Made by a program: the position numbers and the translations under genes. A stretch of 43,752 bases of DNA from Micromonospora sp. MP36 (GTDB lineage: Bacteria > Actinomycetota > Actinomycetes > Mycobacteriales > Micromonosporaceae): assembly GCF_008119785.1 (NCBI RefSeq), contig NZ_VSFA01000060.1, positions 1 to 43,752 on the forward strand. The letters run 5' to 3'. A model generated the notes under the pieces. It searched no databases. It was not told where the DNA came from and saw only the letters and a list, made by a program, of their open reading frames with translations. How positions within the stretch are numbered: the first letter of the stretch is position 1; each line of letters opens with the position of its first letter. Below are positions 8,090 to 15,677 of the stretch, piece by piece.

Positions 8090-8317
8090 CTAATGCTCAA
8101 GACCAGGCGGCTGACGCTCACTCGGTGCAGGACGCTCGCCTTGTTCGCCTTCGTCAAGTTCGCGCATGCGTCGGTGGATGAAGTCTCGTGGGCTTTCGTC
8201 AGTGACTGGCTGCTTCTTGTCCGAGCCTGGGGGCGGTTCGGCTTTCAACTCGTCGATGTGCCGATGCAGCCGGTCGGCTCGACACGGGTTCGCCTCATCA
8301 GGTGCCTGCTCCATCAC
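8090..8317 (-). CDS. small charged protein downstream of the HExxE-motif protein
   Basis: About 75 residues, strongly hydrophilic (RDFIHRRMRELDEGEQ), with no membrane segment or recognised family. AGGAGG sits 2 bases before a GTG-ATG pair (GTG 8317, ATG 8314), so the ATG is the likely start. It follows the 292-residue gene on the same strand with a gap of 33 bases, suggesting one transcription unit. The good ribosome site and strand context are why I call it, despite its size. Confidence 0.5.
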   Translation of the reverse strand: MMEQAPDEANPCRADRLHRHIDELKAEPPPGSDKKQPVTDESPRDFIHRRMRELDEGEQGERPAPSERQPPGLEH

Positions 8318-8350
8318 GGCCTCCTGCTCGATGTCCCCTGCAGCCTCACG

Positions 8351-9229
8351 CTAGTCCTCGTTCTGGCCGCCGGCCCAGGTGCCCTCGGCGATCTTGCCGC
8401 TGCGTAGCTTCTCGACCTGCTCCCGCCAGGCGTTTGCGCGGGCGCTTGTGGTCTCCGCGATGTTGGCTGTCAGGGCTCGGGCGGTGGCGAAGTTGTCCGA
8501 CCGTGGGCCACTGTCGGCCATGCGCTGCGCGGTCTGAGTTCGGGCGTCGATGGCGGAGCGGAGGCTGCCGGTGCGGGCGGTAAGTTTTCCGAGGTCTCGG
8601 AAGCGGGGCGCGTCACCGCCGAACCAGGTTTGCTGCCACCAGTGGTCGGAGACCGGGTCGTGCCAACTGAGGTAACCTCCGACCAGGATCTGGCGCGGGC
8701 CGGGCAGGTGGCCACAGAAGCTGTAGCGCACGCCGGCCGTGGCGACCGGGTCGTAGAAGTGCGGGGTCAAGAAGTCCGACACCAGGATGCCGTTGACCGT
8801 GTAGCCAAACTGGGCGTCCTCCGGCGGGTCCGCCACCTCGACCAGGAACTCGACTCGACCTTGGTCCGGTTTGGGTGATTGCCCTGCGACCAGCCGGTTG
8901 CCCCACGGGTCGGCAAGCATCTCGAGCATTTCGTGGCTGGCGGTCAGCGACCAGCTATCGCTGTACTGCACCAACGAGAACGGCTGGCCGTCCTTGTCGA
9001 TGTGGATGCCGGCCGCGCCGGGGGTGCCGATGTCGTCGCGCACGATGATTGGCCAATAGCCCACAGGGACATCTTCGAGCTTCTCGAACCCATCGACTGT
9101 GGCGGTGATGTCCCATACAGCACGAAAGTCACGGATGGCCTGCTTCTGCAAGGCGGCGGCCACTCGGTTGAGCTGCGAAGAGGTGATGCGCTCGGTCTCT
9201 GACACCAGCGCGAGTTGAGTCGCCAACAT
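8351..9229 (-). CDS. putative metallopeptidase-like protein with SHEMLEMLADP motif
   Basis: This 292-residue protein lacks a signal peptide. Near residue 100 it has the sequence TASHEMLEMLADPWGN, an HExxE arrangement followed by an acidic residue, reminiscent of zinc metallopeptidase helices; the rest (GILVSDFLTPHFYDP, SWHDPVSDHWWQQTWFGGD) is rich in aromatic and His residues. The last ~70 residues are helical and charged, possibly coiled coil. AAAGGAGG lies about 8 bases before the ATG at 9229. I do not know a characterised homologue; peptidase activity is inferred from the motif alone. It forms a probable operon with the small gene at 8090-8317 and is the only intact unit inside a field of transposon remnants. 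Confidence 0.7.
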   Translation of the reverse strand: MLATQLALVSETERITSSQLNRVAAALQKQAIRDFRAVWDITATVDGFEKLEDVPVGYWPIIVRDDIGTPGAAGIHIDKDGQPFSLVQYSDSWSLTASHEMLEMLADPWGNRLVAGQSPKPDQGRVEFLVEVADPPEDAQFGYTVNGILVSDFLTPHFYDPVATAGVRYSFCGHLPGPRQILVGGYLSWHDPVSDHWWQQTWFGGDAPRFRDLGKLTARTGSLRSAIDARTQTAQRMADSGPRSDNFATARALTANIAETTSARANAWREQVEKLRSGKIAEGTWAGGQNED

Positions 9230-9688
9230 CGCACGTCCTCCTTTGCGATTCGCCTTGTTTGTTGTCGCCGCGGCAGTAGAGCGAGACTGACCGTGGTGCC
9301 GCCTACGTGCTGGAGTGCCGCATCGAGGCGGACAGCCGTGTCCCGCGTCGTCACCGGATCACCCGCTGCTCCGAGCTGTACGGAGTGTGGCCAGCTCATT
9401 GCGAGCCCGGTGAGCTCGATGTTGGCCTGGCGAGAACTCGCGGGGGCGAACCCAGGCTGCAAGATCGGAGTTGAGCCCCTGCTCCCGAAGCTGATCAAGC
9501 TGGACAATTCGAGATTATGCCACCATCCTCCCAGGACGTTGCAGTTTGCGGAAAAACGACACGAGAGGGTCTGTCGAAATGGCATCCGCCCTGTTCAGGT
9601 CCGCTTCACCGGTTGCGGGTAAGATCGAGGCTGGCCGTCTCGTCACCCTGCCCCATCGGCGCCGATGACTACGCGATGATGCCGTCTC
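9230..9688. other. gene-free stretch upstream of the HExxE-motif protein
   Basis: Apart from the ribosome site of the 8351-9229 gene I see nothing coding on either strand. Frames are short and have no recognisable domain. Confidence 0.4.
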
Positions 9689-9754
9689 ATGCTGCTTCGA
9701 CTGGCTTACCTCAGTGCCACCAACGTGTTCGCGCTGCTAAGGCTGCTGATCTGC
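9689..9754 (+). pseudogene. integrase-core transposase, N-terminal stub
   Basis: LLRLAYLSATNVFALLRLL is the typical N-terminus of an actinomycete integrase-core (IS3/IS481-like) transposase. The match ends after about 20 residues; the catalytic core is absent. Confidence 0.45.
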
Positions 9755-10089
9755 GGTGGCGAGCCCGGTCGCGGCATCGAGATCATCCACGTGAACGTGC
9801 GCAAGCGAGCCACCGACCACGAGGCGATCGTGCGGATCCGCGAGCAGGTCTTGGTTGGCCTGCTGCCAATGCGTCACCGCCACGTACACGGCCGACAAGG
9901 CCGTGGAAGCGCACCAACGGCTGGACGAAGGACCTGCGCGGCCGCATCGTCCTGCTCTTCGATTCTCCGGAGAAGCAATAGCACACGCGGCGAGACCTGC
10001 GGACGCGCCAACCGGTCACTCCAGAGGAGGACGCGCGGCCCCTCTTCGGGCCGACCGGGCGGTCCAGCCAGTTTCAACGGCGGTCCGTC

Positions 10090-10242
10090 GTGGCCGGATC
10101 GCAGGCAGACGGTCAGGGCTACGCCGGGCTGTACCGGGCTGCGAACCTCGGGCTCCCGATCGTCGCCGCCATAGCCGCCGCCCATGGCGGACGCGCCGAA
10201 CCGCGCTTCTGGACCGGCGCCTACCTGATCTTCCGCGAGTAG
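10090..10242 (+). pseudogene. possible sensor-kinase ATPase-domain remnant
   Basis: The frame ends with NLGLPIVAAIAAAHGGR, close to the G2 box (GLGLxIV...HGG) of histidine-kinase ATPase domains, followed by a short tail and a stop. Upstream of 10090 the frame is not kinase-like. If correct it is only the last ~50 residues of a kinase. The assignment rests on one motif. Confidence 0.35.
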
Positions 10243-10281
10243 CCAAGGCGGTTGACGAGGCGTTCCTTCTGCCCGGGTGGG

Positions 10282-10660
10282 TCAGCGAATGCGGCTGGTG
10301 CAGACGACCCGGTCGACCAGCCGCTCGGACTGGCCGTGCGGCGTGACGTAGAGCTCGAAGGTGGGGTGGTTGCTTCGGATCGTGATGACGGTCCGCATCG
10401 GGATAGTCTTGCCGACGTACTCCGGGCCCAGCACGCCCGGGTCGGTGAATTCGCCCGGATCGACAGCACGGACGGTCGTCCGCTGACGGGCGCGCCCCGG
10501 TACGTCATCGCGGTCGGGGTGACGCTGTCGAAGGTGGTCCACTCGTACCGCCGGTCGATGGTGGAGAATCCGAGGATGCCCATCCGGTAGTAGGGCCGGC
10601 CCGCGAGGGTGCCTTCGGTCTCCTCTTCCAGGAACCGGCCGCCGGTCTTGGTGACGCACG
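10282..10660 (-). pseudogene. DUF1579-family protein, truncated and frameshifted
   Basis: Two minus-strand frames join into one DUF1579-like sequence: GRPYYRMGILGFSTIDRRYE and TAMTYRGA in one frame, then GEFTDPGVLGPEYVGKTIP and SERLVDRVV in another. The frame changes at about 10450-10480. The N-terminus is lost where IS3 remnant sequence begins at about 10665. It is not functional as read. Confidence 0.65.
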
Positions 10661-10669
10661 TCGACCCGC

Positions 10670-11010
10670 ATGTCTTGCGAGACAACGGGGTGGCCGTCGG
10701 TGGGGCGATCTTCAGGACTCGGAGGACGGGCTCGACCCCGAAGCGGTCGCGCAGCTCGCTCGCGAGCGTCATGACCGTCGCCGGGTCGGGTCGAGTTCCG
10801 AGGCGAAAAGGCGGACGCGGCCTTGAGGATTTCGTTGGCTCTGCGCTCAGTGACTTCTTTGCGGAGCCGGCGCAGTCCTCGGCCTCGGGGTGGTGGGCTG
10901 ATCGAAGCGCTCACCGTGATCAGCCTGGGCCTGGCGGATCCAGTTGTGCAGCGCCTCGGGATGCACACCGAGTTGGTCAACCAGACGCTTGATCACCGTT
11001 TTTCGGACGC
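10670..11010 (-). pseudogene. IS3-family transposase remnant (orfA and start of orfB)
   Basis: Minus-strand frames read VDQLGVHPEALHNWIRQAQ, then RRANEILKAASAF in a shifted frame, the helix-turn-helix and leucine-zipper parts of IS3 OrfA. The orfB start LRDRFGVEPVLRVLKIAP follows. At least two frameshifts and loss of the DDE core mean it is dead. It abuts the truncated DUF1579 gene. Confidence 0.65.
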
Positions 11011-11202
11011 GTGAATTTGACTCCTGTCCTGGCTTGCCGTACTCGCGTGGTGCGCTCAGCCGTCCACGCAGTCACCCTGTCGACCACCGATCGAACTTCC
11101 CGCGACCGCGCCTCCGTCACCATGTGGCCGGGTCTGACGACACGGGGCCCCGGGTGCTGCGGCCCGCCGGGACGGCGGGCGTGGGCGGCTGAGCCGGCCA
11201 GG

Positions 11203-11931
11203 TCACAGGCCCGGCCCGCTGAGCCGCTCCAGCTCCCGCCGGGTGGCGGCGTCGATGCCACCCCGGCTCCAGTACCAACGGCACAAGGGCGGGTCGACCT
11301 CTCGGCCGGCCCAGGCGAAGGCGTCGCGGTGCTGGTGATACGCGTACGCGCCGAGCGCGTTGAACTCGGAAAAGCCGCGTGGGGGCCGGCCGAGCACGTA
11401 CTCGTCCAGCGGCATGCCGTGGGTGACCAGGCAGTGCTCCCTTACGGCCGGGTACAGCCAGCGCGGGTAGGCGAACGGCGGGTGGCACATGAAGTCGTAC
11501 GCCACGGGGGCGCCCAGGAACGCCTCGGTCGGGCCCAGCCACGGCCGGTACCGGCCGAGCTGCCCCACCGGCCGGTACCCGATCCGCGGCCGGCCGCCGG
11601 TGAACAGGTCGGCGGGCGTGACCGGGCGCTGGAACACCATGTCGGCGTCCAGGTGGCAGAGCACGGCGGCATCGGTGTAAAGGTCGGCGTAGAGCTTGCT
11701 CACCTGTTGGCCCAGGTAGTCGTCGCGGTGGTCCGGGCAGATCTCCAGCCGTACCCCGGTGGGCAGCGCCCGACCCACCCGGCTGGCGCTGAACCGGGGC
11801 GTCACCACGATCAGCTCGGTGAAGCCGTGGCACCAGCGGCGCACCGAGCGCAGCGCGTACGCCAGCCAGTCGAGATCCCGGTGGTATGTCCGAATGATGA
11901 TCGCGCAGCCGTCGCCGCCGGCCCTAGCATC
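11203..11931 (-). CDS. GT-A-like glycosyltransferase, DUF6492-like
   Basis: The protein reads CAIIIRTYHRDLDWLAYALR at its start, ELIVVTPRF, then the DxD motif in CHLDADMVFQRPV, then SEFNALGAYAYHQH, a layout of small GT-A-fold transferases (possibly DUF6492; family name uncertain). DxD implies a metal and a nucleotide-sugar donor; the sugar and acceptor are unknown. No signal peptide or membrane segment. The start is unresolved: the only nearby ATG (11930) is out of frame, and the nearest in-frame start is a TTG at 12000 with AGGGGG upstream, which would overlap the divergent gene. The coordinate 11931 marks where family-like sequence begins. It stands divergently to the pyruvyl transferase-like gene with essentially no gap. 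Confidence 0.7.
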   Translation of the reverse strand, partial: DARAGGDGCAIIIRTYHRDLDWLAYALRSVRRWCHGFTELIVVTPRFSASRVGRALPTGVRLEICPDHRDDYLGQQVSKLYADLYTDAAVLCHLDADMVFQRPVTPADLFTGGRPRIGYRPVGQLGRYRPWLGPTEAFLGAPVAYDFMCHPPFAYPRWLYPAVREHCLVTHGMPLDEYVLGRPPRGFSEFNALGAYAYHQHRDAFAWAGREVDPPLCRWYWSRGGIDAATRRELERLSGPGL

Positions 11932-11937
11932 GGTGGC

Positions 11938-12696
11938 GTGGCCGTCGCCGTACCGACCTTCTGGTGCCGGATCCCGAGTCAGGGCAACGTGGGTGATCAA
12001 CTCACCCCCTGGCTGGTCCGCCGGATCGCGGGCGTCCCGGCCCGCTGGGTGCCCCCGGAGGGCCCCGGCACCCGGTTCCTCGTCACCGGCAGCGTAGCCG
12101 CGCTGGCCGGTCCGGGGGCGGTGGTCTGGGGCAGCGGGGTGATGGCCGCCGACGAACGCGTCCGGCCCGGGGTGGAGCTGGTGACCGTACGGGGCCCGCT
12201 CACCCGGGAGGTCGCCCGCCGTACCGTCGACTGCCCGCCGGTGTACGGCGACCCGGCCCTGCTGCTGCCCCGCTTCCTGCCCCACCGGCGCCGCCGGGGC
12301 GGGCCGCCCGGGGTGGCGCCGCACTTCTCCGACAAGGCCCGGGCCGCCCTCGGCACCCCGCCCGGGTGGCGGCTGGTGGACGTGCAGCGGCCGGTCGAGG
12401 AGTTCGTGGACGCCGTCGTCGGCTGCTCCTTCGTGGCCTCCTCCAGTTTGCACGGCATCATCGTCGCCCACGCGTACGGCGTGCCGGCGGTCTGGATCAC
12501 CTACGGCGACCTGCCCAGCGGCGACGGCACCAAGTTCCACGATCACTACCTCTCGGTCGGCCTGCCGGTGCCGGCGCCGGTGCCGGTCGGCCGCACCGGC
12601 GCCGGCCTGGACGCCGCCCGCCTGGCCGAGCTGGCCACCGTACCGACCGCCCTGCCCGACCTGGATTTGCTGCTGGCGAGGTGCCCGTTCCGATGA
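11938..12696 (+). CDS. polysaccharide pyruvyl transferase family protein
   Basis: The protein of 252 residues has GNVGDQLTPWLVRRIAG near the N-terminus and SSLHGIIVAHAYGVPAVWI near 165-183, both typical of the polysaccharide pyruvyl transferase fold, plus VTVRGPLTREV in the middle. Family members add ketal pyruvate to sugars of surface glycans, or act as related GT-B-like transferases. GTG 11938 is chosen because the homology starts here; the frame is open far upstream but that part is the antisense of the neighbouring gene. It overlaps the next gene by 4 bases (ATGA), so the two are translationally coupled. Confidence 0.75.
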   Translation: MAVAVPTFWCRIPSQGNVGDQLTPWLVRRIAGVPARWVPPEGPGTRFLVTGSVAALAGPGAVVWGSGVMAADERVRPGVELVTVRGPLTREVARRTVDCPPVYGDPALLLPRFLPHRRRRGGPPGVAPHFSDKARAALGTPPGWRLVDVQRPVEEFVDAVVGCSFVASSSLHGIIVAHAYGVPAVWITYGDLPSGDGTKFHDHYLSVGLPVPAPVPVGRTGAGLDAARLAELATVPTALPDLDLLLARCPFR

Positions 12697-13487
12697 CCGA
12701 CCTGCGCGCCGTCCTCACGTCCATCCGGGACGCCAACTACCACCGCGGTGGCCTGCGCTGCCGCTGGCTGTTCGACGCCGAGCCGGCCACCCTGGCCGGG
12801 CTGATTCGAGACGCCGAGCGGATGCGTGCGGAGCAGTCGCCGTCCCTGCCGGGCGCCGCCGGGCACGTCACCAGGTGGACCGATCCGAGCGGGCGGGTAG
12901 AGCAGTTCAGCCTGCTCACCGCGTCCGGCCGATACGACGACTTCCGGCACGACCACGACTTGTCCACCTTCGGCAAGCGGTTCCGGGACGCGGCCCGCTA
13001 CCCCGCCTTCAATTCCCTGGTGGCCGCCCTGCCGGACCTGGTGAACATGCGGCTCAACGTGCTCGGGCCGGGTGCCGCCCTCGCCCCACACGAGGAGCAC
13101 AGCGTGGTCCGGTCGCGGACCGGCCGGGTCGGCGTACGGGCCCGGTTCCACCTGCCGCTGGTCACCGACGAGCACGCCACGCTGCTGCTCGACGGCGACG
13201 TCTTCCACCTCGCCGCCGGCACCGTGCACCTGGTCAACCACGGATGCGTGCACGCTGCCCGCAACGCCGGTCCGGCCGACCGGGTGCACCTGGTGTGGGA
13301 CATGCTGCTCACCGAGGAGGCCACCGGGCTGATGTTCGGTGACGGGCCGCCGCTGGCCGGCTTCACCCGGATTACCTGGCCCGGACCGGAGCCGGTCGGC
13401 CGGCGGGAGGTGCCGGACTGGCGGCGGATCGCCGCGCCGGTGCCCGAGCGGGAGGCCCACGACGTCCGCTTCCTCGACGTCCAGTGA
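12693..13487 (+). CDS. aspartyl/asparaginyl beta-hydroxylase-like protein
   Basis: The 264-residue protein carries the core of the Asp/Asn hydroxylase domain: NMRLNVLGPGAALAPHEEHS, then RARFHLPLVTDE, then GTVHLVNHGCVHAARN. The His in the first and last segments fit a double-stranded beta-helix iron site, and RARFH fits the 2-oxoglutarate-side arginine strand. Enzymes of this family hydroxylate Asp/Asn side chains in proteins or peptides, or free amino-acid derivatives; the substrate here is unknown. The start ATG overlaps the stop of the pyruvyl transferase-like gene. Its stop is 2 bases from the stop of the convergent sulfotransferase-oxygenase gene. Confidence 0.75.
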   Translation: MTDLRAVLTSIRDANYHRGGLRCRWLFDAEPATLAGLIRDAERMRAEQSPSLPGAAGHVTRWTDPSGRVEQFSLLTASGRYDDFRHDHDLSTFGKRFRDAARYPAFNSLVAALPDLVNMRLNVLGPGAALAPHEEHSVVRSRTGRVGVRARFHLPLVTDEHATLLLDGDVFHLAAGTVHLVNHGCVHAARNAGPADRVHLVWDMLLTEEATGLMFGDGPPLAGFTRITWPGPEPVGRREVPDWRRIAAPVPEREAHDVRFLDVQ

Positions 13488-13489
13488 GA

Positions 13490-15649
13490 TCAGTACAGGG
13501 TCCGGCGGAAGCCTGCCGGGACGTAGTGGAACAGCATCGACGTGTGGGTGTTGCCGTCGGGTAACGGCGGGCGGTAGTGCGGCAGGCGGGTGCCGCGGAA
13601 CAGCACCGCCTCCCCCGGTCGCTGGGTCAGCGTCAGCGTGCCGGCCGGGGTGTCGAAGTGCAGCGGCCAACCGCCCGCCACTACCGGACCCGACTCGGCG
13701 ATCAGCAGCGACACGGTGAACTCACACTGCTCCCGGTCCAGATGCCGGTTCAGCACCGCCCCCGCCCGGTAGGCAGACACGTACGAGTAGGAGGGGCGGA
13801 CCGGCTGCCCGACCAGCCGGCCGATCAGCGGCACAAACTGGTGGTGGAGGAAGCGGGACAGCGGCTCGTTGTGCCAGCCGTACCGGCCAGCGACCTGGTC
13901 GTCGCCGAGCGGCCACCCGCCGGTACCGATGAGCGTCTCGTAGTAGCGGTCAAGGGCGCGCCGCTGCGGCTCGTCCACCAGGCCGGTGACCTGGCACAGG
14001 TCGCCGGCGGCGAACTCCCGCGCCGCCACACTGTCGGCCAGGGCTGCGGCGGCGGCCCGTCGCCCGCGTTCCGCCTCCGTGGTCAGGACGCCGGCGCCGA
14101 CCAGCCGGTCACGCAACCCCTCCGGCAGCCCGGCGGGGGCGACCGCCCTGGGTACCAGCGACCGCACCGCAGCTAGTTCCTCGGACCGCACCCAGTATGC
14201 CCGCAGCGCCCCGGTGGCCACGTCCTCCACCCACAGGACCGGGTGGCCAGGGCGGAACCGGTCCCGGAAGCGGGTCCGCCGGGCCAGCGCCAGCGGCACC
14301 GAAACCCGATCCTGCAGCACGACGGTCGGATCGACGCGCAACTCCACAGCCGGATCGGTCCTATCCGTGGCGGGAACGTCGGTGAGCCAGCAGGCGTACC
14401 AGGTCCGGCGGCTGGTCGGAGTGGCGGGTGCGGGCATGGTGGGCTCCTCCCGGCGAAGCCGGTCGACGGCCGCCGTCAGCGTGTCGAGAACGGCGGGGTG
14501 CAGGGACGGTCGGCGCCGCCCAGACGGCCGGGGCGCGGTGATGGTGGTGGCCGAGCGGCCGAGGTCGGGCACGGGCGCGGGCGGCAGCCCGAGGGCGGCG
14601 TACAGGCGGGTAATGGTCCGGCCCGGCGCGACGCGCAGCTCTTCGTAGTCGACGTCGAGCCAGCGGTGCCCGGGTACGGCCGATCGGGCGTCGAGGATCG
14701 CCTCGGTGGCCTGCGCCCACTGGTGGGCGGCGACCCGAGTGAGGTCGGCGTCGTCCAGCCGGCGCCAGGCCTCGGGCAGCAGCAGGTGCCAGGCGCGCCG
14801 CCGCCAACCGGGCAAGTCCGGGATGTTGACGAAGCCGGGGTGCCGCCACGCCCGGAGCATGCTCTCCACGGTGTCCCGGGGGTCGCGGCGCAGGTGGATT
14901 ACCACCGCGTCGGGGAAGACGGCGAGGAGAAACGGCAGCCGCAGCGCGTTCTCCGGGGTCTTCTCGACCAGCCGGCGGCCTGGGCCGGCGGGCAGGTCGG
15001 CGAGGAATCCGTAGCGCACCGCCTGCGCGGCCGAGTAGTCGCCGGCCAGGGGCGCGGCGGGCCGCCTGGCAGCGTCGGTGTCGAGGTGGTGGGACCGGTA
15101 GCCGCCCGTGGCCGGGTGCAGCGCCGGCACCCCCTCGATGACGCCCTCGCTCTCGCTGGCGAGCCCACGCAGGGCCGGATGGCGGGCCAGCCGGTCGAAC
15201 AGCGCCGTGCTGCCCGAGCGGGGCGCCGACACCACGAGCACGGGCGCGGGCAGCTCGGCATCGTCCACCCGCACCGGCGACCCGACGCCTGCCGGGCCGG
15301 GTCCGCCGGGCCGCCCGATGTCGGTCCGGCGGAGGCCCTGTTCAACCGGGCCGGGTCGGCAGCCGATGTGACCCGCGCCCTGCGCCTGCCCGCGCTGCCC
15401 GAACACGGTGCCGACACTGTGCCCGGCAACACCGGCGCGGACCCGGTCGGCTCGGGTGGCCGCGACGAACTCCTCGGCCGCGTCGGCGGAGTCGAACAGG
15501 TACCGCAGCATGGTGTGCCGGCCGTCCCGGGACACCCGCCTGGCGAGCAGCCCGGAGGCGTCCGGGAACGGCGCGTGGTGCAGCCGGCGCAGCTCCAACC
15601 AGGCCGGCACCGGTCCGGCCAGAGTGACGGTGACCGACCAGGCGCTCAC
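13490..15649 (-). CDS. sulfotransferase / 2-oxoglutarate-Fe(II) oxygenase fusion
   Basis: A 719-residue two-enzyme protein. Residues ~135-365 are a sulfotransferase: the 5'-phosphosulfate loop SAPRSGSTALFDRL (141-154) and the 3'-phosphate motif HLRRDPRDTVES (252-263), as in PAPS-dependent enzymes. After a Pro/Arg-rich linker (~375-410) the C-terminal half ends in a 2OG oxygenase core with NRHLD (H636, D638) and a distal His in RLPHYRP (H691). The first ~65 residues form a small separate domain of unknown kind. The gene starts 28 bases after the stop of the upstream oxygenase gene on the same strand, so they form an operon. The fusion suggests hydroxylation and sulfation of one substrate; that is an inference. 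Confidence 0.8.
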   Translation of the reverse strand: MSAWSVTVTLAGPVPAWLELRRLHHAPFPDASGLLARRVSRDGRHTMLRYLFDSADAAEEFVAATRADRVRAGVAGHSVGTVFGQRGQAQGAGHIGCRPGPVEQGLRRTDIGRPGGPGPAGVGSPVRVDDAELPAPVLVVSAPRSGSTALFDRLARHPALRGLASESEGVIEGVPALHPATGGYRSHHLDTDAARRPAAPLAGDYSAAQAVRYGFLADLPAGPGRRLVEKTPENALRLPFLLAVFPDAVVIHLRRDPRDTVESMLRAWRHPGFVNIPDLPGWRRRAWHLLLPEAWRRLDDADLTRVAAHQWAQATEAILDARSAVPGHRWLDVDYEELRVAPGRTITRLYAALGLPPAPVPDLGRSATTITAPRPSGRRRPSLHPAVLDTLTAAVDRLRREEPTMPAPATPTSRRTWYACWLTDVPATDRTDPAVELRVDPTVVLQDRVSVPLALARRTRFRDRFRPGHPVLWVEDVATGALRAYWVRSEELAAVRSLVPRAVAPAGLPEGLRDRLVGAGVLTTEAERGRRAAAAALADSVAAREFAAGDLCQVTGLVDEPQRRALDRYYETLIGTGGWPLGDDQVAGRYGWHNEPLSRFLHHQFVPLIGRLVGQPVRPSYSYVSAYRAGAVLNRHLDREQCEFTVSLLIAESGPVVAGGWPLHFDTPAGTLTLTQRPGEAVLFRGTRLPHYRPPLPDGNTHTSMLFHYVPAGFRRTLY

Positions 15650-15677
15650 AGGCCCACTCTGGTCGGGGCCGGCGGCG

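Noticed and set aside
7877..8407. Full 176-residue frame as a TnpB
   Set aside because: Only the first ~48 residues match TnpB; the remainder lacks all RuvC motifs.
11019..11120. Minus-strand piece resembling a nucleotidyltransferase N-terminus
   Set aside because: Only about 25 residues look similar, with no GS or DxD motif; too weak to annotate.
11011..11937. Upstream extension of the pyruvyl transferase frame
   Set aside because: Its sequence is the antisense of the glycosyltransferase gene; homology begins at GTG 11938.
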